Assembly: GCF_000685315.1 (NCBI RefSeq)
Contig: NZ_ARYM01000019.1
Coordinates: 1-64,000 of the forward strand
Length of the DNA: 64,000 nt
Origin: Hyphomonas polymorpha PS728
GTDB lineage: Bacteria; Pseudomonadota; Alphaproteobacteria; Caulobacterales; Hyphomonadaceae
Direction: 5' to 3'
The notes beneath the pieces were generated by a model. That model was not told the origin of the DNA. It worked only from the letters and a program-made list of their open reading frames with translations, and ran no database searches. Of this stretch, positions 9,860-20,703 are shown piece after piece. How positions within the stretch are numbered: position 1 is the first letter of the stretch; every line of letters begins with the position of its first letter. A program made the position numbers and the translations under genes.

Positions 9860-11029
9860 TTAGCCCTGCGTTTCTGAGCCTTCGGCCGCCAGGCGCTGCT
9901 TGCGCAGTTCGCTGGCGCGGACCTTGACGCTTTCCGACCGCAGCTGCCCGCAAGCGGCGAGAATATCCCGGCCGCGCGGTGTGCGGATGGGGGAGGCATA
10001 GCCTGCGCGGTTCAGCACTTCGGCGAAGGCTTCAATCGTCTCCCAGTCCGAACACTCATAGGGCGAGCCTGGCCAGGGATTGAACGGGATGAGGTTGATC
10101 TTCGAAGGCACGCCTTTCAGCAGCTTCACCAGATCGCGCGCTTCGGCCAGCGTGTCATTGACGCCTTTCAGCATCACATATTCGAAAGTCACGCGCTTGG
10201 AATTGCCAAGGTCCGGGTACGCACGGATCGCTTCGAACAGCGTTTTGATGTCATACTTTCGGTTCAGCGGGACGAGTTCATTACGCAGATCGTCATTGGT
10301 GGCGTGCAGCGAGATGGCCAGCATTGCGCCGGTGCGCGCGCCAAGCTCCGGGATCTTCGGGGCGACGCCTGCCGTTGAGACCGTAATGCGGCGCCGGCCG
10401 ATGGAAATGCCATCGCCATCGGAAATCGTGTCGATCGCCTCGGCCACATTGTCGAGATTGTAGAGCGGCTCGCCCATCCCCATGAAGACGATATTCGTCA
10501 GGCGGCGGTCTTCATTGGAGGAGGGCCATTCGGCAAGCGCGTCGCGGGCGATGATGACCTGCTGGACGATTTCCTGCGCGGTCAGGTTGCGCACCAGCGC
10601 CTGGGTGCCGGTATGGCAGAAAGTGCAGTTCAGCGTGCAGCCGACCTGTGAGGAGACGCACAACGCGCCTGCCTTGCCGACATCCGGAATATAGACGCTT
10701 TCGCCTTCAACGCCGGGGGCGTAGCGGGTCAGCCATTTCTGCGTGCCATCGCGGCTCACCTGATGGTCGGCGATATCCGGACGGTCGATCTCGAACTTCT
10801 CGGCAAGCTGCGCGCGCAGATCCTTGGCGATGTCGGTCATCGCGGCAAAATCGGTCACCCCGAAATGGTGAATCCAGCGGCGCAGCTGGCGCGCGCGCAT
10901 GCTGGCTGGCTTGGGCTCAAGGCCGAGGGCCTCCAGCTCCGCCTTGAGCGCGGGAACCGAAAGGCCCGTCAGGCGTTCCTTGCCAGGCACAGCGTTATTC
11001 CGGCGGCTGAGGTCGAGGGTTATTGTCAT
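9860..11029 (-). CDS. rlmN: Dual-specificity RNA methyltransferase RlmN
   Basis: RlmN is a radical-SAM enzyme that methylates C2 of adenosine 2503 in 23S rRNA and A37 in some tRNAs. The 389-residue protein contains the cluster motif [11 protein letters not shown] (about residues 131-141), the GMGEPLYN motif, the ISLHATND segment and the C-terminal [15 protein letters not shown], which carries the second mechanistic Cys. Length and order of motifs agree with the family. It stands alone on the minus strand, convergent with the membrane/synthase gene, with only 11 bases between the stop codons. Confidence 0.96.
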   Translation of the reverse strand: MTITLDLSRRNNAVPGKERLTGLSVPALKAELEALGLEPKPASMRARQLRRWIHHFGVTDFAAMTDIAKDLRAQLAEKFEIDRPDIADHQVSRDGTQKWLTRYAPGVEGESVYIPDVGKAGALCVSSQVGCTLNCTFCHTGTQALVRNLTAQEIVQQVIIARDALAEWPSSNEDRRLTNIVFMGMGEPLYNLDNVAEAIDTISDGDGISIGRRRITVSTAGVAPKIPELGARTGAMLAISLHATNDDLRNELVPLNRKYDIKTLFEAIRAYPDLGNSKRVTFEYVMLKGVNDTLAEARDLVKLLKGVPSKINLIPFNPWPGSPYECSDWETIEAFAEVLNRAGYASPIRTPRGRDILAACGQLRSESVKVRASELRKQRLAAEGSETQG

Positions 11030-11217
11030 GGGCGGGCCTATAGCATGAGCAGACGCATAAGGAAAACGGCGCGAACATGGACAGAGTTTAACGCGCCAGA
11101 ATTCGAAAATCCCTTCATTTCAGAGGGAAAATAGAAAATTCATCGCCCAGTTGGCCTCCGTTCATATTGATCATGCCACAGGCGGTAATGTTACTTCATC
11201 CACAGGGAGTCCTTCTC

Positions 11218-11853
11218 ATGAAGAAATCAGTTCTCATCGCGGCCGCACTGATGCTGCCGATCGTTCATGCTTGCGAAACCGGCCCCAGTCAGCGCGTTCT
11301 CACCACGGGCGCTGCCGGTGCAATCCTCGGCGCTGGCGCCGGGATGATGGCGGGCGGTGACGACAGACGTAACGCGGCCATCGGCGCTGCCGTTGGCGCC
11401 GTCGCTGGCGCATCGGTTGGCGTCTACATGGACCGGCAGGAAGAAAAACTGCGTCAGCAGACTGCAGGCACCGGCATCGAGATCGAGCGTCAGGGTGATC
11501 AGATTGCTCTGACCATGCCCTCGGGCATTTCCTTCCAGCAAGGCAGCGCAACGATCCAGCCGAGCTTCTTTCAGACGCTGAACCAGGTTGCTGCCACGCT
11601 GAACGAGTACCCCTCGACCGCTGTTGACATCCGTGGCCACGCCTCTTCGGAAGGCGCCCGCGATTTCAACCAGCGCCTGTCGCAGCAGCGCGCCGATGCT
11701 GTGCGCGGCTACCTCGTCAACCAGGGTGTGCAATCGGTTCGTATGTCGGCTATCGGCATGGGCATCGACTATCCGGTGGCTGACAATTCGACCGAAGCGG
11801 GCCGGTCTCAGAACCGCCGCGTTGAGATCATCCTGACGCCGGTTACCCAGTAA
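11218..11853 (+). CDS. OmpA-family outer-membrane lipoprotein (YiaD-like)
   Basis: The product has 211 residues from the ATG at 11218, which follows CAGGGAG. A signal sequence ends in a lipobox-like MLPIVHAC. A glycine-zipper region (AAGAILGAGAGMMAGG and AAIGAAVGAVAGASVG, about residues 30-70) is followed by a helix and an OmpA C-terminal domain: VDIRGHASSEG, NQRLSQQRADAVRGYL and GRSQNRRVEI, the peptidoglycan-binding Asp/Arg motif. The protein probably links the outer membrane to peptidoglycan, as in YiaD. It is monocistronic, with a strong terminator 30 bases downstream. Confidence 0.92.
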   Translation: MKKSVLIAAALMLPIVHACETGPSQRVLTTGAAGAILGAGAGMMAGGDDRRNAAIGAAVGAVAGASVGVYMDRQEEKLRQQTAGTGIEIERQGDQIALTMPSGISFQQGSATIQPSFFQTLNQVAATLNEYPSTAVDIRGHASSEGARDFNQRLSQQRADAVRGYLVNQGVQSVRMSAIGMGIDYPVADNSTEAGRSQNRRVEIILTPVTQ

Positions 11854-11883
11854 TCGCGGCAGGTTCAGGAACCTGAGCAGTCA

Positions 11884-11920
11884 GGCGGCGGTCTCCTTCG
11901 GGAGGCCGCCGCTTTTCGTT
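11884..11920 (+). terminator. Rho-independent terminator after the OmpA-family gene
   Basis: GGCGGCGGTCTCC-TTCG-GGAGGCCGCCGC forms a long GC stem closed by a UUCG tetraloop, followed by TTTTCGTTT. It lies between the OmpA-family gene and the convergent IalB gene, only 7 bases from the stop of the latter. The T-tract is on the plus side; the strand-symmetric stem might slow transcription from both sides. Confidence 0.85.
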
Positions 11921-11927
11921 TGGCCGG

Positions 11928-12461
11928 TCAGCGGCAGGCTTCTTCGGCCTTGGCAATCGCGTCGGCCGAGCCGCTGAGGGAGAATCGGTAAGTGACATTC
12001 GTTCCGCGCGCTGACTGGGCGGTGACGGTCAGGCTGGAGCCTTTCTTCAGCGCGTCGACAATGCGCGGATCATCGGCATCGTCCGCAAAGCTCTCGCGGC
12101 CGGCAACAAACATCTGCCAGGAAGACCGCCCGATGGTGGTCTTGGGGGCTTTATCGGCCTTGAGATCATAGGTGACCCGGAAGCTCGGCTGGTTCCTGGC
12201 CTGGCCAGACTTCCAGCTGGTCACATAGTACCAGACATCGCCATGCTTGACCGAAGAGGGGGCCTTGGAGCTGGCCTCGGTGGCGGCATAGCAGATCAGA
12301 TCACCGCCTTTTTCCTCGGTGAACACCGCCCAGTCCTTGAACCGTCCAAGCGCTTTTGGCTCGGCCACCGCAGCCCCCGAAATGGCGGCCGCCAGGATCA
12401 CGAGACCGAGAGGCCGCGCGATACGTGTCGTTTTCTGTTGCATGTTGGATAAAATACTCAC
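11928..12461 (-). CDS. Invasion-associated locus B (IalB)-family protein
   Basis: The product has 177 residues with a signal peptide ending AAISGAAVAEP, so it should be periplasmic or envelope-associated. The body contains DWAVFTEEKGGDLICYA near the N-terminus, RSSWQMFVAGRESFADD in the middle and a final EEACR, the arrangement of the IalB family common in alphaproteobacteria, with two Cys likely to pair. The name comes from Bartonella, but the family is widespread in non-pathogens and its biochemical role is not settled. The start could also be MQQKT six codons in. It is divergent from the ECF sigma gene. Confidence 0.82.
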   Translation of the reverse strand: MSILSNMQQKTTRIARPLGLVILAAAISGAAVAEPKALGRFKDWAVFTEEKGGDLICYAATEASSKAPSSVKHGDVWYYVTSWKSGQARNQPSFRVTYDLKADKAPKTTIGRSSWQMFVAGRESFADDADDPRIVDALKKGSSLTVTAQSARGTNVTYRFSLSGSADAIAKAEEACR

Positions 12462-12551
12462 ACATTACCTCCGACGCTCCCAGACCCATACACCGGGGGC
12501 TATCTCAAGCAAAACACCTGACGCGGGCACAACAGGGAAATTACAAGCGCC

Positions 12552-13196
12552 ATGGTTGCCTTACCGTTCCTGAAGACAGACAATGCGCGTTCGTATCCCC
12601 GAAAGGCCCGGCGCGTGTTCGACCATACCGTCCGCATAGCAGACCCGGTCATGCGGGAACGGCATGCAGACCAGATGGCTGCCATTGCCGAACGCCGGTG
12701 CCGCAACGCCTTCTCCGAACTGTTCAGCTATTATGCCCCGCGCGTGAAGGCTTTCATGTTGCGCTTGGGGGCGGGGGACGCCGAAGCCGAGGAACTCGCG
12801 CAGGAGGTGATGATCGCCGTCTGGCAGAAGGCGGGAATGTATGACCGGCAGCAGGCCTCGGTCTCTACGTGGATTTTCAGAATTGCGCGTAACCGCCGGA
12901 TCGACGCCCAGCGGCGCCAGCGCCGCCCCGAACTCAATGCAGACGATCCGGTGCTGCAGCCACCGGAGATCCAGACCCCAGATGAAACGGTATCCCGCGA
13001 GCAGCTGGACGCCGCCGTGCGCCAGCGGCTGGCCAGCCTGCCACAGGATCAGCTGATCCTGGTCCAGGCCGCGTTTTATGATGGTCTCTCCCATTCGGAG
13101 ATCGCCAGAGCCTTCAATCTACCGCTGGGCACGGTCAAATCCCGTATCCGGCTGGCATTCATGCGGCTGAAAGGAGAACTGGAAGGCGGGATCTGA
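12552..13196 (+). CDS. ECF sigma factor, RpoE/ChrR-type
   Basis: The product has 214 residues. Region 2 is visible as RNAFSELFSYYAPRVKAFMLRLG...AEELAQEVMIAVWQKA and STWIFRIARNRRIDAQRR, and region 4 as LPQDQLILVQAAFYDGLSHSEIARAFNLPLGTVKSRIRLAFMRLKGEL. This is the group found with ChrR anti-sigma proteins, which answers singlet oxygen and related stress in Rhodobacter. The N-terminal 33 residues before MRERHADQ are unusually long, and that second ATG (12651) is an alternative start. The gene is followed by a ChrR-like cupin protein whose anti-sigma zinc site is degenerate. I see no copy of its own promoter upstream. Confidence 0.92.
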   Translation: MVALPFLKTDNARSYPRKARRVFDHTVRIADPVMRERHADQMAAIAERRCRNAFSELFSYYAPRVKAFMLRLGAGDAEAEELAQEVMIAVWQKAGMYDRQQASVSTWIFRIARNRRIDAQRRQRRPELNADDPVLQPPEIQTPDETVSREQLDAAVRQRLASLPQDQLILVQAAFYDGLSHSEIARAFNLPLGTVKSRIRLAFMRLKGELEGGI

Positions 13197-13287
13197 CCCG
13201 GCAACTGCAATCTCCGGCTGTGTTTCCTTGACGAAATATCAAACCGGACAATGTTTGCTGAAAGGAATAGAGATACCCCTGACGCCA

Positions 13288-13962
13288 ATGACTGCTGCCC
13301 CGCAAAACTCCTTCAGCGAACTCTACAGCGCCTATGCGGCGGGATGTATTGATCCCGCCTTTGCCATGATGCTGGAGGCCCAAAGTCTGATACGTGCCGA
13401 TGTGCGCGGCTCGGTTGCCGTAAGCGAGATGATCGCTGGCAACTTCCTTGAGGCGGCGCCTGCGGCCCGGATGAGCGCCGGCGCGCTGGAGCGCACGCTC
13501 GCCCTGATCGACGCGCTCGAGGTTCCGGTTGAGATTCAGCGCGCTGCCGGAAAATCGGCTGGGGACGCAATTAACGAGTTGCTCAGCCTGCCTGAGCCTG
13601 TGCGTTCTGCGGCGCTTGATGCGGCAGGCCGGCAGGGCTGGCAGATGCTTGGGCTGGGCCTGAAGCGGCTCAAGCTGGATGTGGGCTCTTCCATGGATGT
13701 GGAGCTTTACCGGATCGCGGCCGGCTCCAGGATCCCGCGGCATTCCCATGGCGGCAACGAGTTCACGATGGTTCTTGCCGGCGGCTTCACTGATGAGCGG
13801 GGCACTTATGGGCCAGGCGATGTCAGCATGAATGGCCCCAACGATACACATCAGCCCGTCGCGGATGAGGACGAGGTTTGCTACGCCCTTGCCGTGCGCG
13901 ATGGCGGCCTGCGGTTCACCGGTGTCATGGGCATGGTGCAGAAGCTGCTCGGCGTGCGCTGA
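13288..13962 (+). CDS. ChrR-like cupin protein, degenerate anti-sigma domain
   Basis: The product has 224 residues. The N-terminal part resembles the ChrR anti-sigma domain (FSELYSAYAAGCIDPAFAMMLEAQSLI), but the zinc ligands known for ChrR are absent: the N-terminal His is missing, and the stretch that should read H..LC..C is AQSLIRADVR. The C-terminal cupin keeps its metal site, with RHSHGGNEF at about residues 151-159 and a later His in PNDTHQP. The gene follows the ECF sigma factor on the same strand. Either the anti-sigma function uses other contacts, or the protein works only as a cupin sensor. An in-frame TTG 20 codons upstream is an alternative start. Confidence 0.85.
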   Translation: MTAAPQNSFSELYSAYAAGCIDPAFAMMLEAQSLIRADVRGSVAVSEMIAGNFLEAAPAARMSAGALERTLALIDALEVPVEIQRAAGKSAGDAINELLSLPEPVRSAALDAAGRQGWQMLGLGLKRLKLDVGSSMDVELYRIAAGSRIPRHSHGGNEFTMVLAGGFTDERGTYGPGDVSMNGPNDTHQPVADEDEVCYALAVRDGGLRFTGVMGMVQKLLGVR

Positions 13963-13966
13963 AGGC

Positions 13967-14497
13967 TCAGCGGCCGGCTTTTTTTCTGTCAGGACCCTGA
14001 ACATGTTTGCGGCGTGCGCCCTCCGGGCCGCCCGGCATGATGGGTTTGGGGCCATAGCCGCCCATCGAAAGATGCCGGTCATACATGACCAGAGCGCCCG
14101 CCAAGCTGACATTGATACAGAAACGGGTCGGGATCTTCACCACATGCGCGCAGCGCTCAAGCGCAGCGGCAGAGAGGTTGCCCTTTTCCGGCCCAAGGAT
14201 ATAGGCCGCCTGCGGAGGATGCCGGAAGACGGGCAGCTCCACGGCGTCATCGGTCAGCTCGATCCCGACCAGTTGGCAGCCTTTGGGCAGCTGCATCTCG
14301 TCCAGTGAGTCCCACTGATAATAGGGAATCTGGCCTGCGGATTTGGAGGTGTCCGATGCGTAGGCTTCCTTGAGATTGCGTTCTGCACCGATCGAGAAAA
14401 CGAAGCTCGCGCCAAAGGCATGGGCCGTACGCATAAGCGCGCCGAGGTTCATCGGCTTGGAGATGCGCTCGGAGCCTATGGCGAAATAGCCCCGCAT
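13967..14497 (-). CDS. SpoU/TrmH-family RNA methyltransferase
   Basis: The product has 176 residues. The N-terminal motif SKPMNLGALMRTAHAFGAS, the central YILGPEKGNLS and the C-terminal IPTRFCINVSLAGALVMYDR are the three conserved motifs of SPOUT methyltransferases of the SpoU class, which form a trefoil knot and methylate ribose 2'-OH of tRNA or rRNA. The target RNA cannot be told from sequence. The basic tail (RRKHVQGPDRKK) may add RNA contacts. Its ATG shares one base with the stop of the membrane gene upstream, so the three minus-strand genes here form a coupled operon. Confidence 0.9.
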   Translation of the reverse strand: MRGYFAIGSERISKPMNLGALMRTAHAFGASFVFSIGAERNLKEAYASDTSKSAGQIPYYQWDSLDEMQLPKGCQLVGIELTDDAVELPVFRHPPQAAYILGPEKGNLSAAALERCAHVVKIPTRFCINVSLAGALVMYDRHLSMGGYGPKPIMPGGPEGARRKHVQGPDRKKAGR

Positions 14498-14817
14498 CAG
14501 AATGCCCCCAGCCAGAAGCGGCCAATCGCGACGACAATCAGCAGGGCAAGGGGGCCGGCCAGGGAAACCCGGCGGGCGAGCTTCATATGGGCAAGCGGTT
14601 TGGGATAGTCTGTCTCCAGATATTTCGCCGCCTCGGTGTCGGCCGGCTCCCGGCCCAGAGACAGGATGGCCGCGCGGTATTCGACATCATTCGGGCCGCC
14701 GCCAAACTTTGCGGCCAATGCCCGGCGCAGAACCATGGATATCATCATCCGCATCTGCGCGGCCAGCGCGATGGCAAAGACGATGATGACGGCGAGAGCC
14801 CAGAAAAGCACGGTCAT
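14497..14817 (-). CDS. Small two-TM hypothetical membrane protein
   Basis: The product has 106 residues. Hydrophobic segments lie at about residues 3-22 ([17 protein letters not shown]) and 85-104 ([17 protein letters not shown]), and the polar middle ([28 protein letters not shown]) is predicted to be cytosolic. I recognise no family. It lies in an operon between an isoaspartyl peptidase gene, with a 4-base overlap at 14814-14817, and an RNA methyltransferase gene, with a one-base overlap. The tight coupling is the main evidence that it is expressed. Confidence 0.65.
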   Translation of the reverse strand: MTVLFWALAVIIVFAIALAAQMRMMISMVLRRALAAKFGGGPNDVEYRAAILSLGREPADTEAAKYLETDYPKPLAHMKLARRVSLAGPLALLIVVAIGRFWLGAF

Positions 14818-15686
14818 AGGAAGGTTGCCACTTCGAAACGGCCTTTCCAGTCAGCTAGGCCGCGTTTCAGTCCGCTGGAATTGAACCCAGCTGCGAGGTC
14901 GCCATTGGCGGAGACGCCGATCATCCCGCCATTGCCGCCGAGACGTTTGACATCGTCCAGGGCGCCCCTGAGGGCAGGGGCCAGCGTCTCACCGCCATAG
15001 CGGATGCGGGCGGACACATCGGCGGCGGCGTTCGCCCGGATGAAATATTCGCCAAGACCGGTGCAGGAAATGGCGCAGCGTTCGTCCGCCCAGGTGCCAG
15101 CCCCGATGATCGGCGTGTCACCGATCCGGCCGGGGGTCTTGGAGAGAACACCGCCGGTGGAGGTGGCGGCGGCCATATCGCCATAGATGTCGAGCGCAAC
15201 GGCGCCGACCGTGCCCATCTGCACTTTGCCGTCCTGGACGGTGTCTTCATCAACCGCCCCGTAATAACTTGCCGGATCAGTGACGCGGTCAAGGCCTGCG
15301 GCGCCGGCGATGGCAGCGGCGCCCTTGCCGACGATCAGCACGTTGGGGGTTTTCTCAAGCACGACGCGGGCGGCGCGGATGGGGCTTTCAAAGCCCTGCA
15401 GCGCGCCGACAGCACCGGCATTGCGTGTGCGCCCGTCCATGATGGCGGCGTCGAGTTCCCATTCCCCGGCCGTATTGGGGCTGGCGCCCTTGCCGGCGAC
15501 ATAAAGACCAGAGGCTTCCAGGTCGAGCACCATGGCTTCGACGACATCGAGCGCAGCTTCGCCGTTCGCGAGCGCCTCGGCCCCGCGTCTCAGCAGGCCT
15601 GCGATGTGTGCCTCTTCCGGGGCGTAGTCGCGGCCGGGGATCGGTCCGGCGCCGCCATGGATGGCGATGGCCCAGATTTTCGACAT
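14814..15686 (-). CDS. Isoaspartyl peptidase / L-asparaginase (Ntn-hydrolase)
   Basis: The protein is 290 residues from ATG 15686, with AAAGGA upstream. The N-terminus [11 protein letters not shown], the [18 protein letters not shown] segment and GTVGAVALD, whose Thr is the autoproteolytic nucleophile (about residue 175), identify plant-type asparaginase/isoaspartyl dipeptidase. The [17 protein letters not shown] motif forms the ligand pocket. The precursor is expected to cleave before Thr into two subunits and hydrolyse beta-aspartyl dipeptides or asparagine. The gene heads the three-gene operon that ends with the SpoU methyltransferase. Confidence 0.92.
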   Translation of the reverse strand: MSKIWAIAIHGGAGPIPGRDYAPEEAHIAGLLRRGAEALANGEAALDVVEAMVLDLEASGLYVAGKGASPNTAGEWELDAAIMDGRTRNAGAVGALQGFESPIRAARVVLEKTPNVLIVGKGAAAIAGAAGLDRVTDPASYYGAVDEDTVQDGKVQMGTVGAVALDIYGDMAAATSTGGVLSKTPGRIGDTPIIGAGTWADERCAISCTGLGEYFIRANAAADVSARIRYGGETLAPALRGALDDVKRLGGNGGMIGVSANGDLAAGFNSSGLKRGLADWKGRFEVATFL

Positions 15687-15783
15687 CGTTGCGGGTCCTT
15701 TCCCCTTGCGTAAGGCTTGGCGCCTGCTCGCGGCATGGCTACCGTCTGAAGGTCGAAACAACAAGCTTTGAAGGGAGAGGCAT

Positions 15784-16773
15784 ATGAAAGCCGTACTGTC
15801 GAAAGTGGTCGGTGGGCCAGAAACACTCGTGATCGAGGATGTGCCAGTGCCAACCCCTGGCAAGGGGCAGGTTCTGGTGCAGGTGAAAGCGTGCGGGGTG
15901 AACTATCCCGACGTGCTGATCATTCAGGACATGTACCAGTTCAAGCCGCCGCGCCCGTTCTCTCCGGGCGGGGAAGTGGCCGGGATTGTCTCGGCTGTGG
16001 GCGAGGGCGTTGCCCATGTGAAGCCGGGCGACCGGGTGCTGGCTTCCACCGGCAATGGCGGCATGGCCGAATATTGCCTCGCGCCGGCCCATGGCGTGAT
16101 GCCGATCCCCGAAGGGATGCCGTTCGAGGAGGCCGCTGCCTTCCTGATGACCTATGGCACCTCTTACTACGCCATCAAGGATCGGGGCGATCCCAAGCCC
16201 GGCGAGAAGCTGCTGGTGCTGGGCGCTGCCGGCGGGGTGGGCATTGCGGCCGTGGAACTTGGTAAGGCCATGGGCCTGGAAGTGATCGCTGCCTGCTCCA
16301 GCCAGGAGAAGGTGGATTTCTGCCTGTCCAAAGGCGCGGACAAGGGCCTTGTCTATGAGCGCGAACTGGACCGGGACGGGCAGAAGAAATTCTCAGACGA
16401 CATCAAGGCCGTTTCCGGCGGCGGGGTCGACATCATATATGACGGCGTGGGCGGCAATTATGCCGAGCCGGCCGTGCGCGCGATGAACTGGGAAGGGCGC
16501 TTCCTCGTGATCGGCTTCCCGGCGGGCATTCCGAAGCTGCCGCTGAACCTGACGCTCCTGAAAAGTTGCGATGTGCGCGGTGTATTCTGGGGCGCGGCGG
16601 TAGCGCGAGACCCGAAGGCCCACCAGCAGAACGTGAAGGAGCTGTTCGACCTCTACAAGGCCGGCAAGATCCGACCGCATGTTTCCAACACCTATCCGAT
16701 GGAGCAGGCGGCCGATGCCATCCGTGAACTGCAGGACCGCAAGGCGCAGGGCAAGGTCGTGGTGACGATGTAG
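15784..16773 (+). CDS. NADPH:quinone oxidoreductase family (MDR) protein
   Basis: The product has 329 residues. GroES-like N-terminus ([27 protein letters not shown]) and a Rossmann segment [19 protein letters not shown] (about residues 145-163) identify the zinc-free quinone-oxidoreductase branch of medium-chain dehydrogenases. The usual catalytic zinc Cys/His set is absent. It probably reduces quinones or enoyl-type substrates with NADPH. GGGAGAGG provides a strong ribosome site. A DUF1801 gene begins two bases after its stop. Substrate is not determinable here. Confidence 0.9.
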   Translation: MKAVLSKVVGGPETLVIEDVPVPTPGKGQVLVQVKACGVNYPDVLIIQDMYQFKPPRPFSPGGEVAGIVSAVGEGVAHVKPGDRVLASTGNGGMAEYCLAPAHGVMPIPEGMPFEEAAAFLMTYGTSYYAIKDRGDPKPGEKLLVLGAAGGVGIAAVELGKAMGLEVIAACSSQEKVDFCLSKGADKGLVYERELDRDGQKKFSDDIKAVSGGGVDIIYDGVGGNYAEPAVRAMNWEGRFLVIGFPAGIPKLPLNLTLLKSCDVRGVFWGAAVARDPKAHQQNVKELFDLYKAGKIRPHVSNTYPMEQAADAIRELQDRKAQGKVVVTM

Positions 16774-16774
16774 C

Positions 16775-17173
16775 ATGCCGGGGAAATCAGCCACTCCGGA
16801 TGAATTCATGGCGGCGCTTGCGCACCCCAAACGCGCAGAGGCCGAAGCCCTGCGCAAGATCATCCGGGGCCTGAAGGCCCCCCGCTTCGAGGAAGGCATT
16901 AAATGGAACGCGCCCAGCTATTCGCTTGGTGGTGTGCACTACCTCACCTTCAATTTCGGGGACCTGAAATCGGTTCGTCTGATTTTCCATTGCGATACGG
17001 CGCGCAAGGAAAATAAGGGCGGGCCGCCACTGATTGCCGATGAGACGGGGCTGCTGGTCTTCCAGTCCGATATTCGTGCCCTGGCGGCGTTTGGCGGAAT
17101 GGAAGAGGTGACGGTAGCCGAGAAGAAGCTGCCTGGGCTCGTGAAGCGGTGGATTGAAGCGGCGCAGGCATAA
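16775..17173 (+). CDS. DUF1801 (YdhG-like) protein
   Basis: The product has 132 residues. RAEAEALRKIIRGLKAPRFEEGIKWNAPSYSLGGVHYLTF contains the WNAPSY motif of DUF1801/YdhG, a small fold whose function is not established. Two further DUF1801 proteins lie at 31160-31969 in an ArsR operon in this window. It is cotranscribed with the quinone oxidoreductase, starting 1 base after that gene's stop codon. A strong bidirectional hairpin follows 40 bases downstream. Confidence 0.85.
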   Translation: MPGKSATPDEFMAALAHPKRAEAEALRKIIRGLKAPRFEEGIKWNAPSYSLGGVHYLTFNFGDLKSVRLIFHCDTARKENKGGPPLIADETGLLVFQSDIRALAAFGGMEEVTVAEKKLPGLVKRWIEAAQA

Positions 17174-17213
17174 GACCAGAAGCTCTGCCCGGCGCAGCGC
17201 TGCCCCGCAAAAG

Positions 17214-17250
17214 AAAAACCCCGCCGGAGTGATCCGGCGGGGTTTTGTTT
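17214..17250. terminator. Bidirectional terminator between DUF1801 and dnaK
   Basis: AAAAACCCCGCCGGA-GTGA-TCCGGCGGGGTTTTGTTTG. A perfect 10-base GC stem is flanked by A-tracts on one side and T-tracts on the other, so it can end transcription from both the DUF1801 gene (plus) and dnaK (minus), which converge here. Confidence 0.93.
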
Positions 17251-17269
17251 GTGTCGGGATGAACCAGCC

Positions 17270-19165
<1,896 letters not shown>

Positions 19166-19309
19166 ATATGTCTCTCTCTTTCGTCAGCCGCCACTGGCTT
19201 CGTTTGGGTTCGGTCTGCTCAGCAGCCCCGCGCCGCCAATGGCTCTATCAAGGGTTCAGTTTTGAGCAGCGAGTTGGGGGATTAAATCCGCTCGCTTCTT
19301 TGGCCCTCG

Positions 19310-19338
19310 ATATGGGGAACTGTGGGGCAGGCTCAAGA
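19310..19338 (-). promoter_or_regulatory. Sigma-32 (RpoH)-type heat-shock promoter of dnaK
   Basis: On the minus strand CTTGA (19337-19333) is followed after 15 bases by CCCCATAT (19317-19310), matching the RpoH pattern CTTGA ... CCCCATnT. Transcription would begin near 19303, giving a leader of about 138 bases. No CIRCE element (TTAGCACTC ... GAGTGCTAA) is seen near it, so dnaK is probably controlled by RpoH rather than HrcA. Confidence 0.75.
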
Positions 19339-19421
19339 GGCCATGACAGATTTGCCCCATAGGCGCGCTCTATGACGCGGGCAACCTGTTCCGATTTGAA
19401 AATCATTCTCAAAGAGCGCAT

Positions 19422-19676
19422 ATGTCCTCTCATGAGAATGAGGTTTCCCCCATGCCGCGCCCGGCCCTTAAGACCCTGACCTATAGCGCCATGCACTTTG
19501 CCGTGGCCATCTCCGTCGCCTTTGCCCTGACCGGCAGCTGGCATGCCGCGCTGGCGATCGGGATGATCGAGCCGCTGGTGCAGACGGTGGCCTATACGCT
19601 GCATGAGCGCGCCTGGGAACGGATCGGCATTGGTGGCCGTCGCGTACCTGAGGCGGCGGCCGAGGCGGTTGGCTGA
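19422..19676 (+). CDS. DUF2061 membrane protein
   Basis: An 84-residue ORF. The segment LKTLTYSAMHFAVAISVAFALTGSWHAALAIGMIEPLVQTVAYTLHERAWERI matches DUF2061, a short two-helix inner-membrane protein with a conserved EP...Q...Y..HE.AW motif and no known activity. The start is uncertain: ATG 19422 has AAAGAG close by, whereas MPRPALK (19452) gives the usual family length and has GAGG eight bases upstream. It is a single gene divergent from dnaK. Confidence 0.8.
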   Translation: MSSHENEVSPMPRPALKTLTYSAMHFAVAISVAFALTGSWHAALAIGMIEPLVQTVAYTLHERAWERIGIGGRRVPEAAAEAVG

Positions 19677-19757
19677 AGGGGTATTCTCCCACGGAACAGC
19701 TGGCCAGCCGGGCAGGGCTGAGGCAGGGTTGGCTCCGGAAAACTCTGGGAGAAATTC

Positions 19758-20678
19758 ATGCGCCTGTTGGCAGCCGCCAGTGTGACGGCGATTTCACTTG
19801 TTCTTCTGGGCGCGTGTGGGCCCGCGAGCGTGCCAGCCGACCAGCCTGATGCGGTCGAAGCTGCTGCCGATGCTGAGGAAGCGGCCGGACCTGAGACAGC
19901 GGCGGCGAGCGCGCCACGGCTGGAACAGCTGTGGGTAACCGATGGCTTCGACGCGCCTGAGGGCGCCGCCCTTGCGCCTGATGGCAGCTATTTCATTTCC
20001 AATGTGACCGGGGACGGCAGCACAAAGGAAGGCAAGGGGTTTGTGTCCAAGCTGGGGGCGGACGGCACAGTGCTGATGCTGCGCTGGGCCGAGGGGCTGG
20101 ACGCGCCCAAGGGCATGACGGTGCTGGGCGATACCCTCTATGTGGCCGATATCGACCAGGTGGTGACATTCGACGTCCATAACGAAACAAAACGGGACAC
20201 GATCAGCATCGACAGCGCCCAGATGCTGAACGACATGACGGTCTGGCAGGGCGAGGTGCTGGTTTCAGACTCCGGCGCGGCGAGCATTCACCGGTTGACA
20301 CCGGAAGGTCCGCGGCTCCTGGGCGCCTCCACCGATTGGGCAGGCATCAATGGCTTGCTGGGGGATGGCGAGCGGCTGCTGATCTCAACGATGGCCGAGG
20401 GCTATCTGATCGAACTGCGCGGCGCTGACGCTGAGCAAATCCTGGCGCGCGGCATGAAGGATGCTGACGGTGTTGGCCTGGTGCCGGGCGGCGGGTATCT
20501 GGTGTCGAGCTGGCCGGGCCATATCCATTATGTCAGCGAAGACGGGCAGGTGACGACGCTGCTGGATACCCAGGCAGGCGGCATCCTGCAGAATGACCTG
20601 TCCGTGTTCGGCGATGTGGTGATCGTGCCCAACTGGCTGCCGGGCACGGTTACGGCGTGGCGGGTGGTGCGGGACTGA
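19758..20678 (+). CDS. SMP-30/gluconolactonase-like beta-propeller lipoprotein
   Basis: The product has 306 residues. A lipoprotein signal (LVLLGACGP) is followed by a 40-residue Ala/Glu-rich linker and a six-bladed propeller: FDAPEGAALAPDGSYFISNVTGDG, APKGMTVLGDTLYVAD, LNDMTVWQGEVLVSDSGAASI and DGVGLVPGGGYLVSSWPG. The strand pattern and acidic metal-type positions resemble the SMP-30/gluconolactonase group. Enzyme activity cannot be assigned, and a non-catalytic binding role is possible. GGGAG lies 9 bases upstream of the start. It is convergent with grpE. Confidence 0.78.
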   Translation: MRLLAAASVTAISLVLLGACGPASVPADQPDAVEAAADAEEAAGPETAAASAPRLEQLWVTDGFDAPEGAALAPDGSYFISNVTGDGSTKEGKGFVSKLGADGTVLMLRWAEGLDAPKGMTVLGDTLYVADIDQVVTFDVHNETKRDTISIDSAQMLNDMTVWQGEVLVSDSGAASIHRLTPEGPRLLGASTDWAGINGLLGDGERLLISTMAEGYLIELRGADAEQILARGMKDADGVGLVPGGGYLVSSWPGHIHYVSEDGQVTTLLDTQAGGILQNDLSVFGDVVIVPNWLPGTVTAWRVVRD

Positions 20679-20703
20679 TCCCGCACCTTAGCCGCATCCG
20701 TAT

